Assembly: GCF_023823685.1 (NCBI RefSeq)
Contig: NZ_JAMXBF010000011.1
Location: 248,001 to 312,000 of the forward strand
Direction: 5' to 3'
DNA length: 64,000 bases
Origin: Pseudomonas subflava
Lineage (GTDB): Bacteria; Pseudomonadota; Gammaproteobacteria; Pseudomonadales; Pseudomonadaceae
The notes under the pieces: model-generated
The model's database searches: none
What the model saw: the letters and a program-made list of their open reading frames with translations, nothing else
What the model was told of the DNA's origin: nothing
In this document: positions 1-14,601 of the stretch, in pieces
How positions within the stretch are numbered: position 1 is the first letter of the stretch
How the letters are laid out: each line of letters starts with the position of its first letter
Program-made: the position numbers and the translations under genes

Positions 1-2
1 AC

Positions 3-74
3 CCGGCGGACAACCTGATCCAGGCTCTGCGTGACCAGTTCGGCAAAGACAACGTCTTCCTCCAATACCGCTGA
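3..74 (+). CDS. dnaE: DNA polymerase III alpha subunit, C-terminal end only
   Basis: This is the last 23 codons of a gene that starts left of the window, ending at the TGA at 72-74. The tail reads ...DNLIQALRDQFGKDNVFLQY then Arg and stop, which I recognise as the end of replicative polymerase DnaE. The call rests on that tail and on dnaE lying directly upstream of accA in Pseudomonas. Too little is present to judge domains. The 276 bp from here to accA contain no convincing gene. Confidence 0.75.
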   Translation, partial: PADNLIQALRDQFGKDNVFLQYR

Positions 75-350
75 GCGGCAGGCCCGGTGCCTGAATCGGA
101 AGTGCGTTCAAGAGTTGGCGAGTGGATGTTGTTGTCAGGTAAGGCGCCGCGACGAGTCATGGCAGGGCTATGGCGAGAAGAGGCAATGCTGGTCTGACGG
201 CAAAAGACGCCGCCGGGATTGAACAGCCAAGTTCCGATTCAGGGCACCGGCCTGCCGCGCGGCCTCGACCACGGGCGCACTATCCCTTAAGGTAGGCGCC
301 ACATGGAACACCGCCCGGCCCCTGCGGCCGCCGATGCTAGACGGATGCCT

Positions 351-1301
351 ATGAACCCGAACTTCCTCGACTTCGAACAGCCGATCGCCGACCTGCAAGC
401 CAAGATCGAAGAGCTGCGCCTGGTAGGCAACGACAACGCGCTGAACATCAGCGACGAGATCGCCAGGCTGCAGGACAAGAGCAGCGCGCTGACCGAGACC
501 ATCTTCGGCAACCTCAGCAGCTGGCAGATTTCCCAGCTCTCGCGCCACCCGCGCCGCCCGTATACCCTCGACTACATCGAGCACATCTTCACCGAGTTCG
601 ACGAACTGCACGGCGACCGTCATTTCTCCGACGACGCCGCCATCGTCGGCGGTACCGCCCGCCTGGACGGCCAGCCGGTGATGATCATCGGCCACCAGAA
701 AGGCCGCGAGGTACGCGAGAAGGTGCGCCGCAACTTCGGCATGCCGCGTCCCGAAGGCTATCGCAAGGCCTGCCGCCTGATGGAAATGGCCGAGCGCTTC
801 AAGCTGCCGATCCTGACCTTCATCGACACCCCCGGCGCCTACCCGGGCATCGACGCCGAAGAGCGCAACCAGAGCGAGGCCATCGCCTGGAACCTGCGCG
901 TGATGGCGCGCCTGAAGACCCCGATCATCGCCACAGTGATCGGTGAGGGCGGCTCGGGCGGTGCGCTGGCCATCGGCGTGTGCGACCAACTGAACATGCT
1001 GCAGTACTCCACCTACTCGGTGATCTCGCCGGAAGGCTGTGCCTCGATTCTGTGGAAGACCGCCGAGAAGGCGCCGGACGCCGCCGAGGCCATGGGCATC
1101 ACCGCCGAGCGCCTGAAGGGCCTGGGCATCGTCGACCGGGTGATCGCCGAGCCGCTGGGCGGCGCCCACCGCGATCCGTCGTTCGCCGCCGGCTCGATCC
1201 GCGAGGAGCTGCTCGCACAACTGGCCGACCTGAAGGCGCTGGACACCGAGCAGTTGCTGAAGCGCCGCTACGACAAGCTGATGAGCTTCGGCATCGCCTG
1301 A
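351..1301 (+). CDS. accA: Acetyl-CoA carboxylase carboxyltransferase subunit alpha
   Basis: Cytoplasmic AccA works with AccD to move the carboxyl group from biotin to acetyl-CoA, making malonyl-CoA for fatty acid synthesis. The 316-residue product has the normal family length and the expected carboxyltransferase core ([17 protein letters not shown] and [12 protein letters not shown] stretches). I start it at the ATG of [11 protein letters not shown] because this matches the usual N-terminus. The frame stays open upstream to an ATG at 303, but the extra 16 residues look like non-coding sequence. It follows dnaE and precedes tilS, the standard Pseudomonas order, and ends in a strong terminator. 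Confidence 0.97.
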   Translation: MNPNFLDFEQPIADLQAKIEELRLVGNDNALNISDEIARLQDKSSALTETIFGNLSSWQISQLSRHPRRPYTLDYIEHIFTEFDELHGDRHFSDDAAIVGGTARLDGQPVMIIGHQKGREVREKVRRNFGMPRPEGYRKACRLMEMAERFKLPILTFIDTPGAYPGIDAEERNQSEAIAWNLRVMARLKTPIIATVIGEGGSGGALAIGVCDQLNMLQYSTYSVISPEGCASILWKTAEKAPDAAEAMGITAERLKGLGIVDRVIAEPLGGAHRDPSFAAGSIREELLAQLADLKALDTEQLLKRRYDKLMSFGIA

Positions 1302-1318
1302 TCGGTCGGCGCATAACG

Positions 1319-1346
1319 CAACGGGCCTTCGGGCCCGTTGTTGTTT
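1319..1346 (+). terminator. Rho-independent terminator after accA
   Basis: Perfect 8-bp arms AACGGGCC and GGCCCGTT enclose a TTCG tetraloop (1320-1339), followed by GTTGTTT. It lies 18 bp after the accA stop and 12 bp before the tilS start, so tilS probably has its own promoter or depends on read-through. Confidence 0.85.
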
Positions 1347-1357
1347 AAGCTGGCGGG

Positions 1358-5459
<4,102 letters not shown>

Positions 5460-5510
5460 TCGGCCATTTCTCCGGTAAAGTGCGCGCCCGATGGCCGTAC
5501 CCTTCCGTAA

Positions 5511-6821
<1,311 letters not shown>

Positions 6822-6833
6822 GCCGGGAATGGT

Positions 6834-6861
6834 AAAAGGGGCAGCGCAAGCTGCCCTTTTC
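6834..6861 (+). terminator. Terminator after eno
   Basis: AAAAGGGGCAGC and GCTGCCCTTTT form a nearly perfect stem with a short GCAA loop, ending in TTTT. It lies between eno and ftsB, so ftsB-ispD are probably expressed by read-through or from another start. Confidence 0.8.
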
Positions 6862-6881
6862 ATATGGAAATCCCCGTATCC

Positions 6882-7163
6882 ATGTCGAAGTCGCCCTACT
6901 GGCTGTTCGTCGCGCTCGTGCTGGTCCTGGCCGGCCTGCAGTACCGTCTGTGGGTGGGCGAGGGCAGCCTCGCCCAGGTCAACGAGCTCAAGCGTGAGAT
7001 CGACGATCAGAAGGGCGAGAACGAGCGCCTGCTCGAGCGCAACCGCATCCTCGAGGCCGAAGTGATCGAGCTGAAGAAGGGCATGGAAACCGTCGAGGAG
7101 CGCGCGCGCCACGAGCTGGGCATGGTCAAAGAGGGCGAAACCCTCTACCAGTTGGCCGAATGA
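6882..7163 (+). CDS. ftsB: Cell division protein FtsB
   Basis: FtsB is a single-pass inner-membrane septum protein that forms a complex with FtsL and FtsQ. The product begins MSKSPYWLFVALVLVLAGLQ, one transmembrane helix at about residues 4-21. A periplasmic coiled coil follows (heptads through VNELKREIDDQKGENERLLERN), then the conserved ERARHELGMVKEGETLYQL end. Its 93 residues match the family. An upstream in-frame ATG at 6864 lies inside the eno terminator tail and is less likely. It overlaps ispD by four bases (ATGA). Confidence 0.93.
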   Translation: MSKSPYWLFVALVLVLAGLQYRLWVGEGSLAQVNELKREIDDQKGENERLLERNRILEAEVIELKKGMETVEERARHELGMVKEGETLYQLAE

Positions 7164-7864
7164 GCGAGCTTCCCGCCTTCTGGGTGGTGATCCCCGCGGC
7201 CGGCATCGGCTCGCGCATGCGCGCCGACCGTCCCAAGCAGTACCTGCCGCTGGCCGGGCGGACCATCCTCGAACACACCCTCCACTGTTTCCTTGATCAT
7301 CCGCGGCTCAAGGGCCTGGTGCTAAGCCTGGCGGCGGACGATCCCTGGTGGCCGGCGCTGCCCTGCGCCGATGATCCCCGCATCCTTCGCGCCGAAGGCG
7401 GCGCCGAACGTGCCGACTCGGTGCTGGCCGGCCTGCTGCGCCTGCTTGAGCTGGGCGCGCAGCCGGACGACTGGGTGCTGGTGCACGACGCCGCGCGGCC
7501 CAACCTGGCGCGCAGCGACCTCGACCAGCTGCTCGGCGAACTGGCCGACGATCCGGTCGGTGGCCTGCTGGCCGTGCCGGCCCGCGACACGCTCAAGCGC
7601 GTCGGCACCGATGGCCGGGTCGTCGAGACGGTCGACCGCAGCCTGATCTGGCAGGCCTACACGCCGCAGATGTTCCGTTTCGCCGCGCTTCACCGCGCCC
7701 TGGCCGACGCCCTGGTGGCCGGTGTGGCGGTGACCGACGAGGCCTCCGCGCTGGAATGGTCCGGCCAGGCGCCGAAGCTGGTAGAGGGAAGGGCGGACAA
7801 CCTGAAGATCACCCGCCCGGAAGATCTGGAGTGGCTGCGCCAGCGCTGGGCGCACAAGGTCTGA
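7160..7864 (+). CDS. ispD: 2-C-methyl-D-erythritol 4-phosphate cytidylyltransferase
   Basis: IspD couples CTP to methylerythritol phosphate in the non-mevalonate isoprenoid pathway. The nucleotide-binding signature VIPAAGIGSRMRADRPKQYL is at residues 10-29, and VHDAARPNL and AVTDEASALE follow. The 234-residue length is normal. Its ATG overlaps the ftsB stop, so translation is coupled. Downstream lie a REP structure and a two-way terminator, which close the housekeeping block. Confidence 0.96.
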   Translation: MSELPAFWVVIPAAGIGSRMRADRPKQYLPLAGRTILEHTLHCFLDHPRLKGLVLSLAADDPWWPALPCADDPRILRAEGGAERADSVLAGLLRLLELGAQPDDWVLVHDAARPNLARSDLDQLLGELADDPVGGLLAVPARDTLKRVGTDGRVVETVDRSLIWQAYTPQMFRFAALHRALADALVAGVAVTDEASALEWSGQAPKLVEGRADNLKITRPEDLEWLRQRWAHKV

Positions 7865-7871
7865 CGGCGAT

Positions 7872-7928
7872 GTAGCCCGGACTTCAGTCCGGGGTCCGCC
7901 ACCAGTCCCGGACTGAAGTCCGGGCTAC
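7872..7928. repeat. REP-type inverted pair after ispD
   Basis: Two perfect 22-bp inverted arms (7872-7893 and 7907-7928) are separated by 13 bp. Each arm contains its own palindrome, CCCGGACTTCAGTCCGGG. This is the form of a Pseudomonas repetitive extragenic palindrome, lying 7 bp after the ispD stop. Confidence 0.8.
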
Positions 7929-7943
7929 CGTCTGATGCATTGG

Positions 7944-7970
7944 AAGGCGGGGTTAACATCCCGCCTTTTC
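7944..7970. terminator. Two-way terminator between ispD and the chemoreceptor
   Basis: AAGGCGGG (7944-7951) and CCCGCCTT (7960-7967) pair perfectly and have a T-run on the + side and an A-pair on the other. The convergent stop of the chemoreceptor gene lies 6 bp further on, so it can serve both strands. Confidence 0.7.
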
Positions 7971-7975
7971 CAGTC

Positions 7976-10108
7976 TTACACCCGGAACTGGTTGATCAAC
8001 CGCCGCTGCTGCTCGGCCAGCTTGGTCAGCTCGGCGCTGGCGCCGCTGGCCTCATCGGCGCCGCCCGCCACCTCGGCGGCGACCTGGCCGATGTTGGTGA
8101 CGTTGCGGTTGATGTCCTCGGCCACCGCGCTCTGTTCCTCGGCGGCGCTGGCGATCTGGGTGTTCATGTCGTTGATCACCGACACCGCCTGGGTGATGTT
8201 TTCCAGCGCCTGGGCCGCCACCTGCGCCTGCTGCACGCTGTCGTCGGTGCGCGCCTGGCTCTGCTCCATCACGCCCACGACCTCGCGCGTGCCATGCTGC
8301 AGCTGCTGGATCATGCTCTGGATCTCTTCGGTGGCCTGCTGGGTCTTCTGCGCCAGGTTGCGCACCTCGTCGGCCACCACGGCGAAGCCGCGGCCCTGCT
8401 CGCCGGCCCGCGCCGCCTCGATGGCGGCATTGAGCGCGAGCAGGTTGGTCTGCTCGGCAATACCGCGGATGGCCACTAGGATGGCGTTGATGTTCTCGCT
8501 GTCCTTGGCCAGGTTCTGCACCACGCCCACCGCGCGGCCGATCTCGCCGGCCAGGGCGGAGATGGCTTTGGCGGTGCCCTCGACGACGCGCTTGCCGTCG
8601 TTGGCCGAGCGGTCGGCGTGATGGGCCGCCTCGGCCGCCTGGGTGGCGTTGCGCGCCACGTCCTGGGCGGTGGCGCTCATTTCCTGCACGGCGGTGGCGA
8701 CCTGATCGATCTCCGCCATCTGCCGCTGCACGCCCTGGTTGGTGCGGATGGCGATGTCCGCCGTGTGCTCGGAAGAGTCGCTCACTCTCTGCACCGAGGT
8801 GACCACGTCGCGGATCATGCTCTGTAGCTTGTTGAGGAAGGTGTTGAAGCCGTTGGCGATCTGTCCCAGCTCGTCGGCGCGGTCCACCTGCAGGCGCACC
8901 GTGAGGTCGCCGTCGCCCTTGGCGATGTCGTCGAGCATGCCGACCATCTGCCGCAGCGGGCGGGCGATGCCGTAGCCGACGAACCAGATCACCAGCAGCC
9001 CGAGTACGGCGATCAGCAGGCCGACCACGGCCATGCCCAGCGTGTCCTTGCGGGCCTGCTCGGCCAGCCCGGCATGCAATTGCTGCAGCTCGGCGAATAC
9101 CGCGGAGGTGGGCAGGACGATGGCCAGTGTCCAGCGAGTCGCTGTGCCGGCCACCTGGAAGGGCAGCAGCAACTCGATCAGTTCGTCGTTCTTGAGCAGG
9201 ATCGGCGCCTCCGCGCTGCTCTGTTCCAGGCGCTGCAGCAGCTCAGCGTCAAGCGCCTTGGCCGCCGGCTGGCCGATCAGTGAGGCGTCCTTGGTGGCGG
9301 CGATCAGCGTGCCGTTGGCGGCGATCAGCGCCAGCTCGCCGGCGCCGTCGTACAGCTCGGCATTGGCGGAACCAAGCAGGCCCTGGATAAAGTCCAGCGA
9401 CAGGTCGTTGCCCACCACACCTTTGAACTCGCCGCCGACCAGGATGGGCGCGTTGAACGAGGAGACCAGCACCTGCTTGCCGCCGTAGTCGTAGGCGGCC
9501 GGGTCGATCACGCAGGGCTGCTTAGTAGCCTTGGGGCAGAGGTAATACTCGCCCTCGCGCACGCCGGTGGGCAGCTTCTTCTCGCTCTCCATCTGCTCGG
9601 CGCTCAGCGCCGCGACCTTGATCTGGCCGTTGTCGCGGTACCACCAGGGCATGAAGCGGCCGGTGGCGTCGTAGCCGGCGGCTTCCTGGCCGGCATACAG
9701 ATCGTCGTCCTGATCGAAGGCGTTCGGCTCCCAGCCAATGTAGAGGTCGATCAACTCGGGGTTCTGTTCCAGATAGACCGAGACCAGCTCCGAGAGCTCT
9801 TCGCGGCTCAGGCTGACCTTCGCCGCGCCGTCGGCGCCGGGCGCCATCTGGCCGTTGAGCGTGGCGAGCGACTTGGCCAGCGTCATGGGCGCCTGGAACT
9901 GCCGCTGCAGCTTGCCGACCTGGGCTTCGGCCATCGCCACCAGACGCTGGTCGATGACCTGTTCCAGCAGCGCCTGGGTGCGCTCGTGTACCTGGGCCTG
10001 AGTGCGCGAGCCGGCGAACAGCGCGTAGACCACCAGCGCCACAACGACGGCCAGCACGCTGGCACCGGCCAGGACCACCACGGAAAACTGGATGGACTTG
10101 AATCGCAT
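7976..10108 (-). CDS. Methyl-accepting chemotaxis protein with Cache sensor domain
   Basis: This is an inner-membrane chemoreceptor that signals to CheA/CheW. From the N-terminus it has TM1 (about 9-32), a long periplasmic region of Cache type (about 40-350, with [10 protein letters not shown] and [14 protein letters not shown]), TM2 (about 357-382) and HAMP. The cytoplasmic signalling domain has its conserved tip [20 protein letters not shown] near 551-570. No C-terminal CheR-docking pentapeptide is seen; the protein ends LINQFRV. The length of 710 residues suits a double-Cache receptor. The ligand cannot be told from sequence. Transcribed alone. Confidence 0.9.
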   Translation of the reverse strand: MRFKSIQFSVVVLAGASVLAVVVALVVYALFAGSRTQAQVHERTQALLEQVIDQRLVAMAEAQVGKLQRQFQAPMTLAKSLATLNGQMAPGADGAAKVSLSREELSELVSVYLEQNPELIDLYIGWEPNAFDQDDDLYAGQEAAGYDATGRFMPWWYRDNGQIKVAALSAEQMESEKKLPTGVREGEYYLCPKATKQPCVIDPAAYDYGGKQVLVSSFNAPILVGGEFKGVVGNDLSLDFIQGLLGSANAELYDGAGELALIAANGTLIAATKDASLIGQPAAKALDAELLQRLEQSSAEAPILLKNDELIELLLPFQVAGTATRWTLAIVLPTSAVFAELQQLHAGLAEQARKDTLGMAVVGLLIAVLGLLVIWFVGYGIARPLRQMVGMLDDIAKGDGDLTVRLQVDRADELGQIANGFNTFLNKLQSMIRDVVTSVQRVSDSSEHTADIAIRTNQGVQRQMAEIDQVATAVQEMSATAQDVARNATQAAEAAHHADRSANDGKRVVEGTAKAISALAGEIGRAVGVVQNLAKDSENINAILVAIRGIAEQTNLLALNAAIEAARAGEQGRGFAVVADEVRNLAQKTQQATEEIQSMIQQLQHGTREVVGVMEQSQARTDDSVQQAQVAAQALENITQAVSVINDMNTQIASAAEEQSAVAEDINRNVTNIGQVAAEVAGGADEASGASAELTKLAEQQRRLINQFRV

Positions 10109-10300
10109 AGGGACTCCACATCTCGGGTTGTGCCAGTCCCTTGGCTTATCGGCTTATCGGCTTATCGGCTGTGCGGCGCGCAAGCATTAGCCGCACTCTG
10201 CAACTAGCAAAGATGGGCCGTGGTCAGAGTGCAAGCCGAAGCGTTGTCCGCGGACGCGGCTCGGCCTAGGATACGGCGCCTGTATTACCGGAGGATTCTC

Positions 10301-11116
10301 ATGCACACCCTGTTTCGCCTGACGGCCGTGGCCGGTCTTTCCCTGCTGACGGCCTGCCAGGCCGTGAATACCACCAGCGGCGGTGCGGTGGGCGTGGAGC
10401 GCAAGCAGTACATGTTCAGCATGCTGTCCGCTCAGGAAGTCGACAGCATGTACGCCAAGGCCTATCAGCAGACGCTCAGCGAGGCGTCGAGCAAGGGCGT
10501 GCTGGATCGCAGCAGCAAGAACGCCAAGCGCGTCGACGCCATCGCCAAGCGCCTGATCGCCCAGGCCCCGGTATTCCGCCCGGACGCCGCGCAGTGGGAC
10601 TGGCAGGTGAACCTGATCGATAGCGAGGAGCTCAACGCCAACTGCGGCCCGGGTGGCAAGATCATCGTCTACAGCGGCCTGATCGAGCAGCTGCAGCTGA
10701 CCGACGCGGAGCTGGCCGCGGTGATGGGCCACGAGATCGCCCACGCCCTGCGCGAGCACAGCCGCGAGGCCATGTCCAAGGCCTACGGCACCCAGGTAGC
10801 GACCCAGGTGGGCTCGGCCCTGCTGGGCCTGGGCGAGGCCGGTCGGCAGATGGCCGATACCGGCGTGGAATACTTGATGACTCTGCCCAACAGCCGCTCC
10901 AACGAGAACGAGGCGGACATCATCGGTCTGGAGCTGTCGGCACGCGCCGGCTACGACCCGAACGCGGCGATCAGCCTGTGGCAGAAGATGAGCAAGGCCG
11001 GTGGCGGCGCGCCGCCGGAGTTCATGAGCACCCACCCGTCCTCTGGCAGTCGCATTGCGGCGCTGCAGGCGGCCATTCCCAAGGTGATGCCGCTCTACCA
11101 GCAGGCCAGGCAGTAA
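10301..11116 (+). CDS. M48-family metalloprotease, lipoprotein
   Basis: A probable periplasmic, membrane-anchored zinc protease of the LoiP/YcaL type. The signal sequence ends in the lipobox LLTACQ, so Cys is lipidated. Zinc ligands are in HEIAH at about residues 144-148 and in NENEAD, with Glu at about 204. The mature C-terminal part STHPSSGSRI is typical. The product has 271 residues. I chose the ATG at 10301, seven bases after GGAGG; the frame is open further upstream, but without signal-peptide character. Family members act in outer-membrane protein quality control; the substrate here is unknown. Confidence 0.9.
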   Translation: MHTLFRLTAVAGLSLLTACQAVNTTSGGAVGVERKQYMFSMLSAQEVDSMYAKAYQQTLSEASSKGVLDRSSKNAKRVDAIAKRLIAQAPVFRPDAAQWDWQVNLIDSEELNANCGPGGKIIVYSGLIEQLQLTDAELAAVMGHEIAHALREHSREAMSKAYGTQVATQVGSALLGLGEAGRQMADTGVEYLMTLPNSRSNENEADIIGLELSARAGYDPNAAISLWQKMSKAGGGAPPEFMSTHPSSGSRIAALQAAIPKVMPLYQQARQ

Positions 11117-11120
11117 CGAC

Positions 11121-11146
11121 AACGGCGCCCACGGGCGCCGTTTTTT
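11121..11146 (+). terminator. Terminator after the M48 protease gene
   Basis: AACGGCGCCC and GGGCGCCGTT form a perfect 10-bp stem with a two-base loop, followed by TTTT. It lies 4 bp after the stop and also faces the end of the convergent SnoaL-like gene. Confidence 0.9.
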
Positions 11147-11150
11147 CGTA

Positions 11151-11594
11151 TCAGGGCAGGGCTTTCTCGGCGAAGGGGCGGGTCTCCAGGCCGAGCTGGG
11201 CGCGGAAGCTCTCCATGTCGAACATGGTGCAGATCTCGCGGATGTCACCGTTCGGCGCCAGGGTCCAGAAGGCCATGGCCGAGATGCTCAGGATCTTGTC
11301 GCTGGGCGGATAGCCCAGGGCCGGCTTCTCGATGGTGCCGACCAGGGTGCTCCAGGTGACCACCTTGTCGCCTTCGGCGATGCAGTCCTCGACCACCACT
11401 TCCATGTCCGGCATGGCGCTGCGGATGTCCTGAACCATGCGCACGAACGCGGCGCTGCTCAGCGGGTGGCCGACGAACGAGCTCTTGTAGAGGAAGTCGG
11501 CACCGTGCATCTGCTCGGCGAGCGCCAGGCGACCCCGGTTCCAGGTCAGGTCGATGTGCTGGCGCACGCGTTTCTTCATTTCATCCAGCGTCAT
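11151..11594 (-). CDS. SnoaL/NTF2-like protein, ester cyclase type
   Basis: A small cytoplasmic protein of the NTF2-like fold, 147 residues from MTLDEMKKRVRQHID. The pattern of an N-terminal helix, FVGHPLSSAAFVRMVQDIR, then strands VVEDCIAEGDKVVTW and AFWTLAPNGDIREI is typical of SnoaL-like polyketide-cyclase relatives. I used the ATG preceded by AAGGAG rather than the upstream start, whose extra 27 residues look non-coding. The substrate is unknown. It is convergent with the M48 gene and stands alone. Confidence 0.75.
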   Translation of the reverse strand: MTLDEMKKRVRQHIDLTWNRGRLALAEQMHGADFLYKSSFVGHPLSSAAFVRMVQDIRSAMPDMEVVVEDCIAEGDKVVTWSTLVGTIEKPALGYPPSDKILSISAMAFWTLAPNGDIREICTMFDMESFRAQLGLETRPFAEKALP

Positions 11595-11703
11595 GTACTG
11601 CTCCTTTCGGCACTGGGATCGTTCACTGCGCAATTCGCTGCACAGATTACCAGTGCCCCAGGAGCAGCCACTCACCGTTTGTGCGCCAGTTCACGCCGCT
11701 CGG

Positions 11704-12288
11704 TCAGAGTCCGTCGACCAGCCCCAGCGCCTGGCAGGCGGCATACACGGCGAGCGCGGCGAAGGCCAGTGCGGCGATGCGGCGAATCAGCGCCAGCGGC
11801 AGGCGGTTGGCGGCGAAGTTGCCGGCCAGCACCACCGGCACGTTGGCGATCAGCATGCCCAGCGTGGTGCCGATGACCACCATCAGGAAGTCCGGGTACT
11901 GGGCCGCGAGCATCACCGTGGCGATCTGCGTCTTGTCGCCCATCTCGGCGAGGAAGAAGGCGATCAGCGTGGTGAGGAAGGGGCCGAAGCGCTTGAGATG
12001 GGAGGCCTCGTCGTCGTCCAGCTTGTCCGGAATCAGCGTCCACAGGGCCACCGCCGCGAAGCAGGCGGCGAGTATCCAGCTCAGCGCGGTCGGCGAGAAG
12101 AAGCCGGCGACCCAGTTGCCCACGGCGCCGGCGGCGAAGTGGTTGGCCAGGGTGGCGATGACGATGCCCCAGATGATCGGCCAGGGGCGACGGAAGCGGC
12201 AGGCCAGCAGCAGGGCGAGCAGCTGCGTCTTGTCGCCGATTTCGGCGAGGGCAACGATTCCGGTAGGGACGAGCAGGGATTCCAGCAT
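11704..12288 (-). CDS. GDT1/UPF0016-family manganese exporter
   Basis: An inner-membrane cation transporter of 194 residues. It has two copies of the family motif E-x-G-D-K-T, at residues 16-21 (EIGDKT) and 115-120 (EMGDKT), each at the start of a three-helix half, with an acidic DDDE linker between them. Members in other bacteria export Mn2+. The yybP-ykoY riboswitch directly upstream, on the same strand, supports manganese as substrate. A TAGGA ribosome site precedes the ATG. Confidence 0.9.
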   Translation of the reverse strand: MLESLLVPTGIVALAEIGDKTQLLALLLACRFRRPWPIIWGIVIATLANHFAAGAVGNWVAGFFSPTALSWILAACFAAVALWTLIPDKLDDDEASHLKRFGPFLTTLIAFFLAEMGDKTQIATVMLAAQYPDFLMVVIGTTLGMLIANVPVVLAGNFAANRLPLALIRRIAALAFAALAVYAACQALGLVDGL

Positions 12289-12299
12289 CAGGCGTTCCT

Positions 12300-12485
12300 A
12301 AGGGGCGGGTTTGACTGTTCTATGACACGTACTACCTCCCCGCCCCGGGTGAGGTGTGCGTGTCATAGGTCTTGTCAAACCCAGGCCGCGCGGGCCTTGG
12401 GTCGCATGCGCCATGCTCTGCGGAGCAAGTGTGTTGACGCACGCCGGGTGAGCTGGCGCTCACGGGAGACTACTCCCCTAGGACG
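12300..12485 (-). promoter_or_regulatory. yybP-ykoY manganese riboswitch and leader
   Basis: Read on the minus strand, the leader contains the hallmark GGGGAGTAG (12470-12478), then CGTCAACA (12432-12439) and ATGCGACC (12400-12407). These are the conserved parts of the Mn2+-sensing aptamer. Between aptamer and start codon is a long stem: GGGTTTGAC with GTCAAACC (12307-12315 with 12374-12382), TATGACACG with CGTGTCATA (12321-12329 with 12359-12367), and ACCTC with GAGGT further in. It probably acts as the expression platform. Exact ends are approximate. Confidence 0.9.
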
Positions 12486-12523
12486 GCGCGCATTCTGCCC
12501 AAGCGAGCCGTCGGTGGCAACCC

Positions 12524-13522
12524 TCAGGGGCGAACGGCGCGGTAGATGCGAAAACCCTCGGCCTCGTTCAGCGTCTTGCACGGGCCCAGGTGCTGCTCGA
12601 TCAGCGGCGGGTATTTGAGGAAGCTGTTGGCCACCAGACGCAGCTCGCCGCCCTTGATCAGATGACGGGCGGCCTGGCGCAGCAGGTGCTCGCTGGCCTG
12701 GTAGTCGGTGTGCACGCCGGTGTGGAAGGGCGGGTTGCTGACGATGGCGGCGAGGCCGGTGGGCGCCGCGTCGATGCCGTCGCCGGCGATCACCTCGGCG
12801 CCCAGGCCGTTGGCGGCCAGGGTCAGGCGGCTGCTCTCGACGGCGAAGGCGTCGACGTCGAGCAGGGTCAGCTGGCTCTGCGGATAGCGGCGCTTGAGCA
12901 CGGAGCCGAGCACGCCGGCGCCACAGCCGAAGTCGAGCAGGTGACCTTGCGGCAGGCCGTCCAGCTGCTCCAGCAGCAGGGCGCTGCCGCGATCCAGGCG
13001 ACCGTGGCTGAACACGCCGGGCAGGCTGAGCACTTGCAACGGGCCGTCTGCCAGATCCAGCTCGAAGCGTTGGGCCAGCGCATGTAGATCGGGAGCTGCG
13101 GGTGCGTTGTCCACCGTCACCTGCCACAGCTGGCAGTGGCGCGCGCTGTCCAGCTTGCGCGGCTTGCCATAGACGGCCAGTTGCTTGGCGGCGCGTTCGA
13201 TGCCGCCGCGCTTCTCGCCGACCAGGTACAGCTCGCGGCCGGCCAGGCGCGCGGCCAGGGCCTGCAGCAGGTAGTCGGTGAGCTCGCGGGACTTGGGCAG
13301 GAACAGCACCGCGCTGTCGAAGGCGTGATCGGGCGCGCGGGTGCCGAAACGGCTGCGGCCGGCGAAGCGCGCCTTCAGGGCGTTCTGCTCGCCGGCATGC
13401 CAGCTCCAGCCCTGGGCGCGCGGCAGCTGGCCGAGCAGGTCGTCGGCGGGCAGGCCGGCGAGCAGCAGGTCGCCCTGGAACAGCTCGGCCTGGCGCAGCA
13501 GCACCTCGCTTCGTGGGTCCAT
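12524..13522 (-). CDS. rsmC: 16S rRNA (guanine-1207-N2)-methyltransferase
   Basis: RsmC methylates G1207 of 16S rRNA in the 30S subunit using S-adenosylmethionine. The 332-residue protein has the duplicated layout of the family: a degenerate N-terminal methyltransferase-like half, then a catalytic half with motif [13 protein letters not shown] and the N2-methyltransferase motif NPPFH (in [15 protein letters not shown]). A GGAGA ribosome site precedes the ATG. The gene lies on the strand of the 2-hydroxyacid dehydrogenase, 30 bp upstream of whose stop it begins. Confidence 0.93.
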   Translation of the reverse strand: MDPRSEVLLRQAELFQGDLLLAGLPADDLLGQLPRAQGWSWHAGEQNALKARFAGRSRFGTRAPDHAFDSAVLFLPKSRELTDYLLQALAARLAGRELYLVGEKRGGIERAAKQLAVYGKPRKLDSARHCQLWQVTVDNAPAAPDLHALAQRFELDLADGPLQVLSLPGVFSHGRLDRGSALLLEQLDGLPQGHLLDFGCGAGVLGSVLKRRYPQSQLTLLDVDAFAVESSRLTLAANGLGAEVIAGDGIDAAPTGLAAIVSNPPFHTGVHTDYQASEHLLRQAARHLIKGGELRLVANSFLKYPPLIEQHLGPCKTLNEAEGFRIYRAVRP

Positions 13523-13552
13523 GGCGATCTCCGGGCGAAAAGGGCGCGTAGT

Positions 13553-14521
13553 TTACCCGCTGACCACCCGGATGGGAGCGCCGGCGAAGAAGGCCGCGGC
13601 GTTCTCGGCCAGCTGGCCGATCATGCGCTGGCGCGACTCGCGGCTGCCCCAGGCGTTGTGCGGGGTGACGATCAGGCGCGGAATGTCCGGCGCCAGCAGC
13701 GGGTTGCCGTTACGCGGTGGTTCCTCGCTGAGCACGTCGAATGCGGCGCCGCCCAGCTGGCCGGCGCGCAGGGCGTCGGCCAGGGTCTGTTCGTCGACCA
13801 GGCCGCCACGCGCGGTGTTGACTAGCAATGCGTGTGGCTTCATCAGCGCCAGCTCGGCGGCGCCGATCAGGTTGCGGGTCTGCTCGGTCAGCGGGCAGTG
13901 CAGGGTCAGGGCGTCCACCTGCGGCAGCAGCTCGGCCAGCGGCAGGCGATCGGCGCGCGGCGGCCGGCCGGGCAGGGCGCCGAGCAGCACGCGCATGCCC
14001 AGAGCTTCGGCCAGGCGCGCCACGGCGCCGCCCAGCTCGCCATGGCCGAGCAGGCCGAGGGTCTTGCCCTCCAGCTCGACGATGGGGAAGTCCAGCAGGC
14101 AGAACTGGCTGGCGCGCTGCCAGGCGCCGTCGCGGATCGCGGCCTGGTAGTCCGGCAGGCGGGTGGCCAGGGCGAGCAGCAGCATCAGGGTGTGCTGGGC
14201 CACCGAGGCGGTGCCGTAGCCGCGGCAGTTGGCGACGGTGATGCCGTGCTCGCGGGCGGCGGCCAGGTCGACGTTGTTGGTGCCGGTGGCGGCCACCAGG
14301 ATCAGCTTGAGCTCGGGGCACGCGGCCAGAGTGGCGGCGTCCAGGCGCACCTTGTTGCTGATCGCCACCTGAGCGCCGCGCAGCCGCTCGGCGGCCTGTT
14401 CGGCGGTTGACGCGTCATGCAGCACGAGTGCGCCGAACACCTGGCGCAGCGGGGCCAGGTCGAGATCGCCGAGGTCGAGGGAGGCGTGGTCGAGGAAGAC
14501 CGCGCGAGGGCTGTTGCTCAT
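13553..14521 (-). CDS. D-2-hydroxyacid dehydrogenase (glycerate dehydrogenase-like)
   Basis: An NAD(P)-dependent dehydrogenase of 322 residues in the PGDH/hydroxypyruvate-reductase family. It has the Rossmann motif GHGELG, followed by the catalytic Arg in VNTARGGLVDE, Glu in the EEPPRNGNPLL stretch, and His in TPHNAWGSRES. The order resembles HprA-type glycerate dehydrogenases. I start at MSNSPRAVFLDH; the longer frame begins in unlikely sequence. Exact substrate is not determined. It is followed by rsmC's start on the same strand side. Confidence 0.85.
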   Translation of the reverse strand: MSNSPRAVFLDHASLDLGDLDLAPLRQVFGALVLHDASTAEQAAERLRGAQVAISNKVRLDAATLAACPELKLILVAATGTNNVDLAAAREHGITVANCRGYGTASVAQHTLMLLLALATRLPDYQAAIRDGAWQRASQFCLLDFPIVELEGKTLGLLGHGELGGAVARLAEALGMRVLLGALPGRPPRADRLPLAELLPQVDALTLHCPLTEQTRNLIGAAELALMKPHALLVNTARGGLVDEQTLADALRAGQLGGAAFDVLSEEPPRNGNPLLAPDIPRLIVTPHNAWGSRESRQRMIGQLAENAAAFFAGAPIRVVSG

Positions 14522-14601
14522 CAGCTGTACCTGTTGCGAATACGGAGGACAGGCGTAAGGTTGCCAGCCTGTTTCCCCGATTCCCACCCCCCGGAGGTCG
14601 C

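Noticed and set aside
10143..10166. GGCTTATC repeated three times in tandem
   Set aside because: Clear in the sequence but only 24 bp, between the chemoreceptor and protease genes; too little to suggest a CRISPR or functional repeat.
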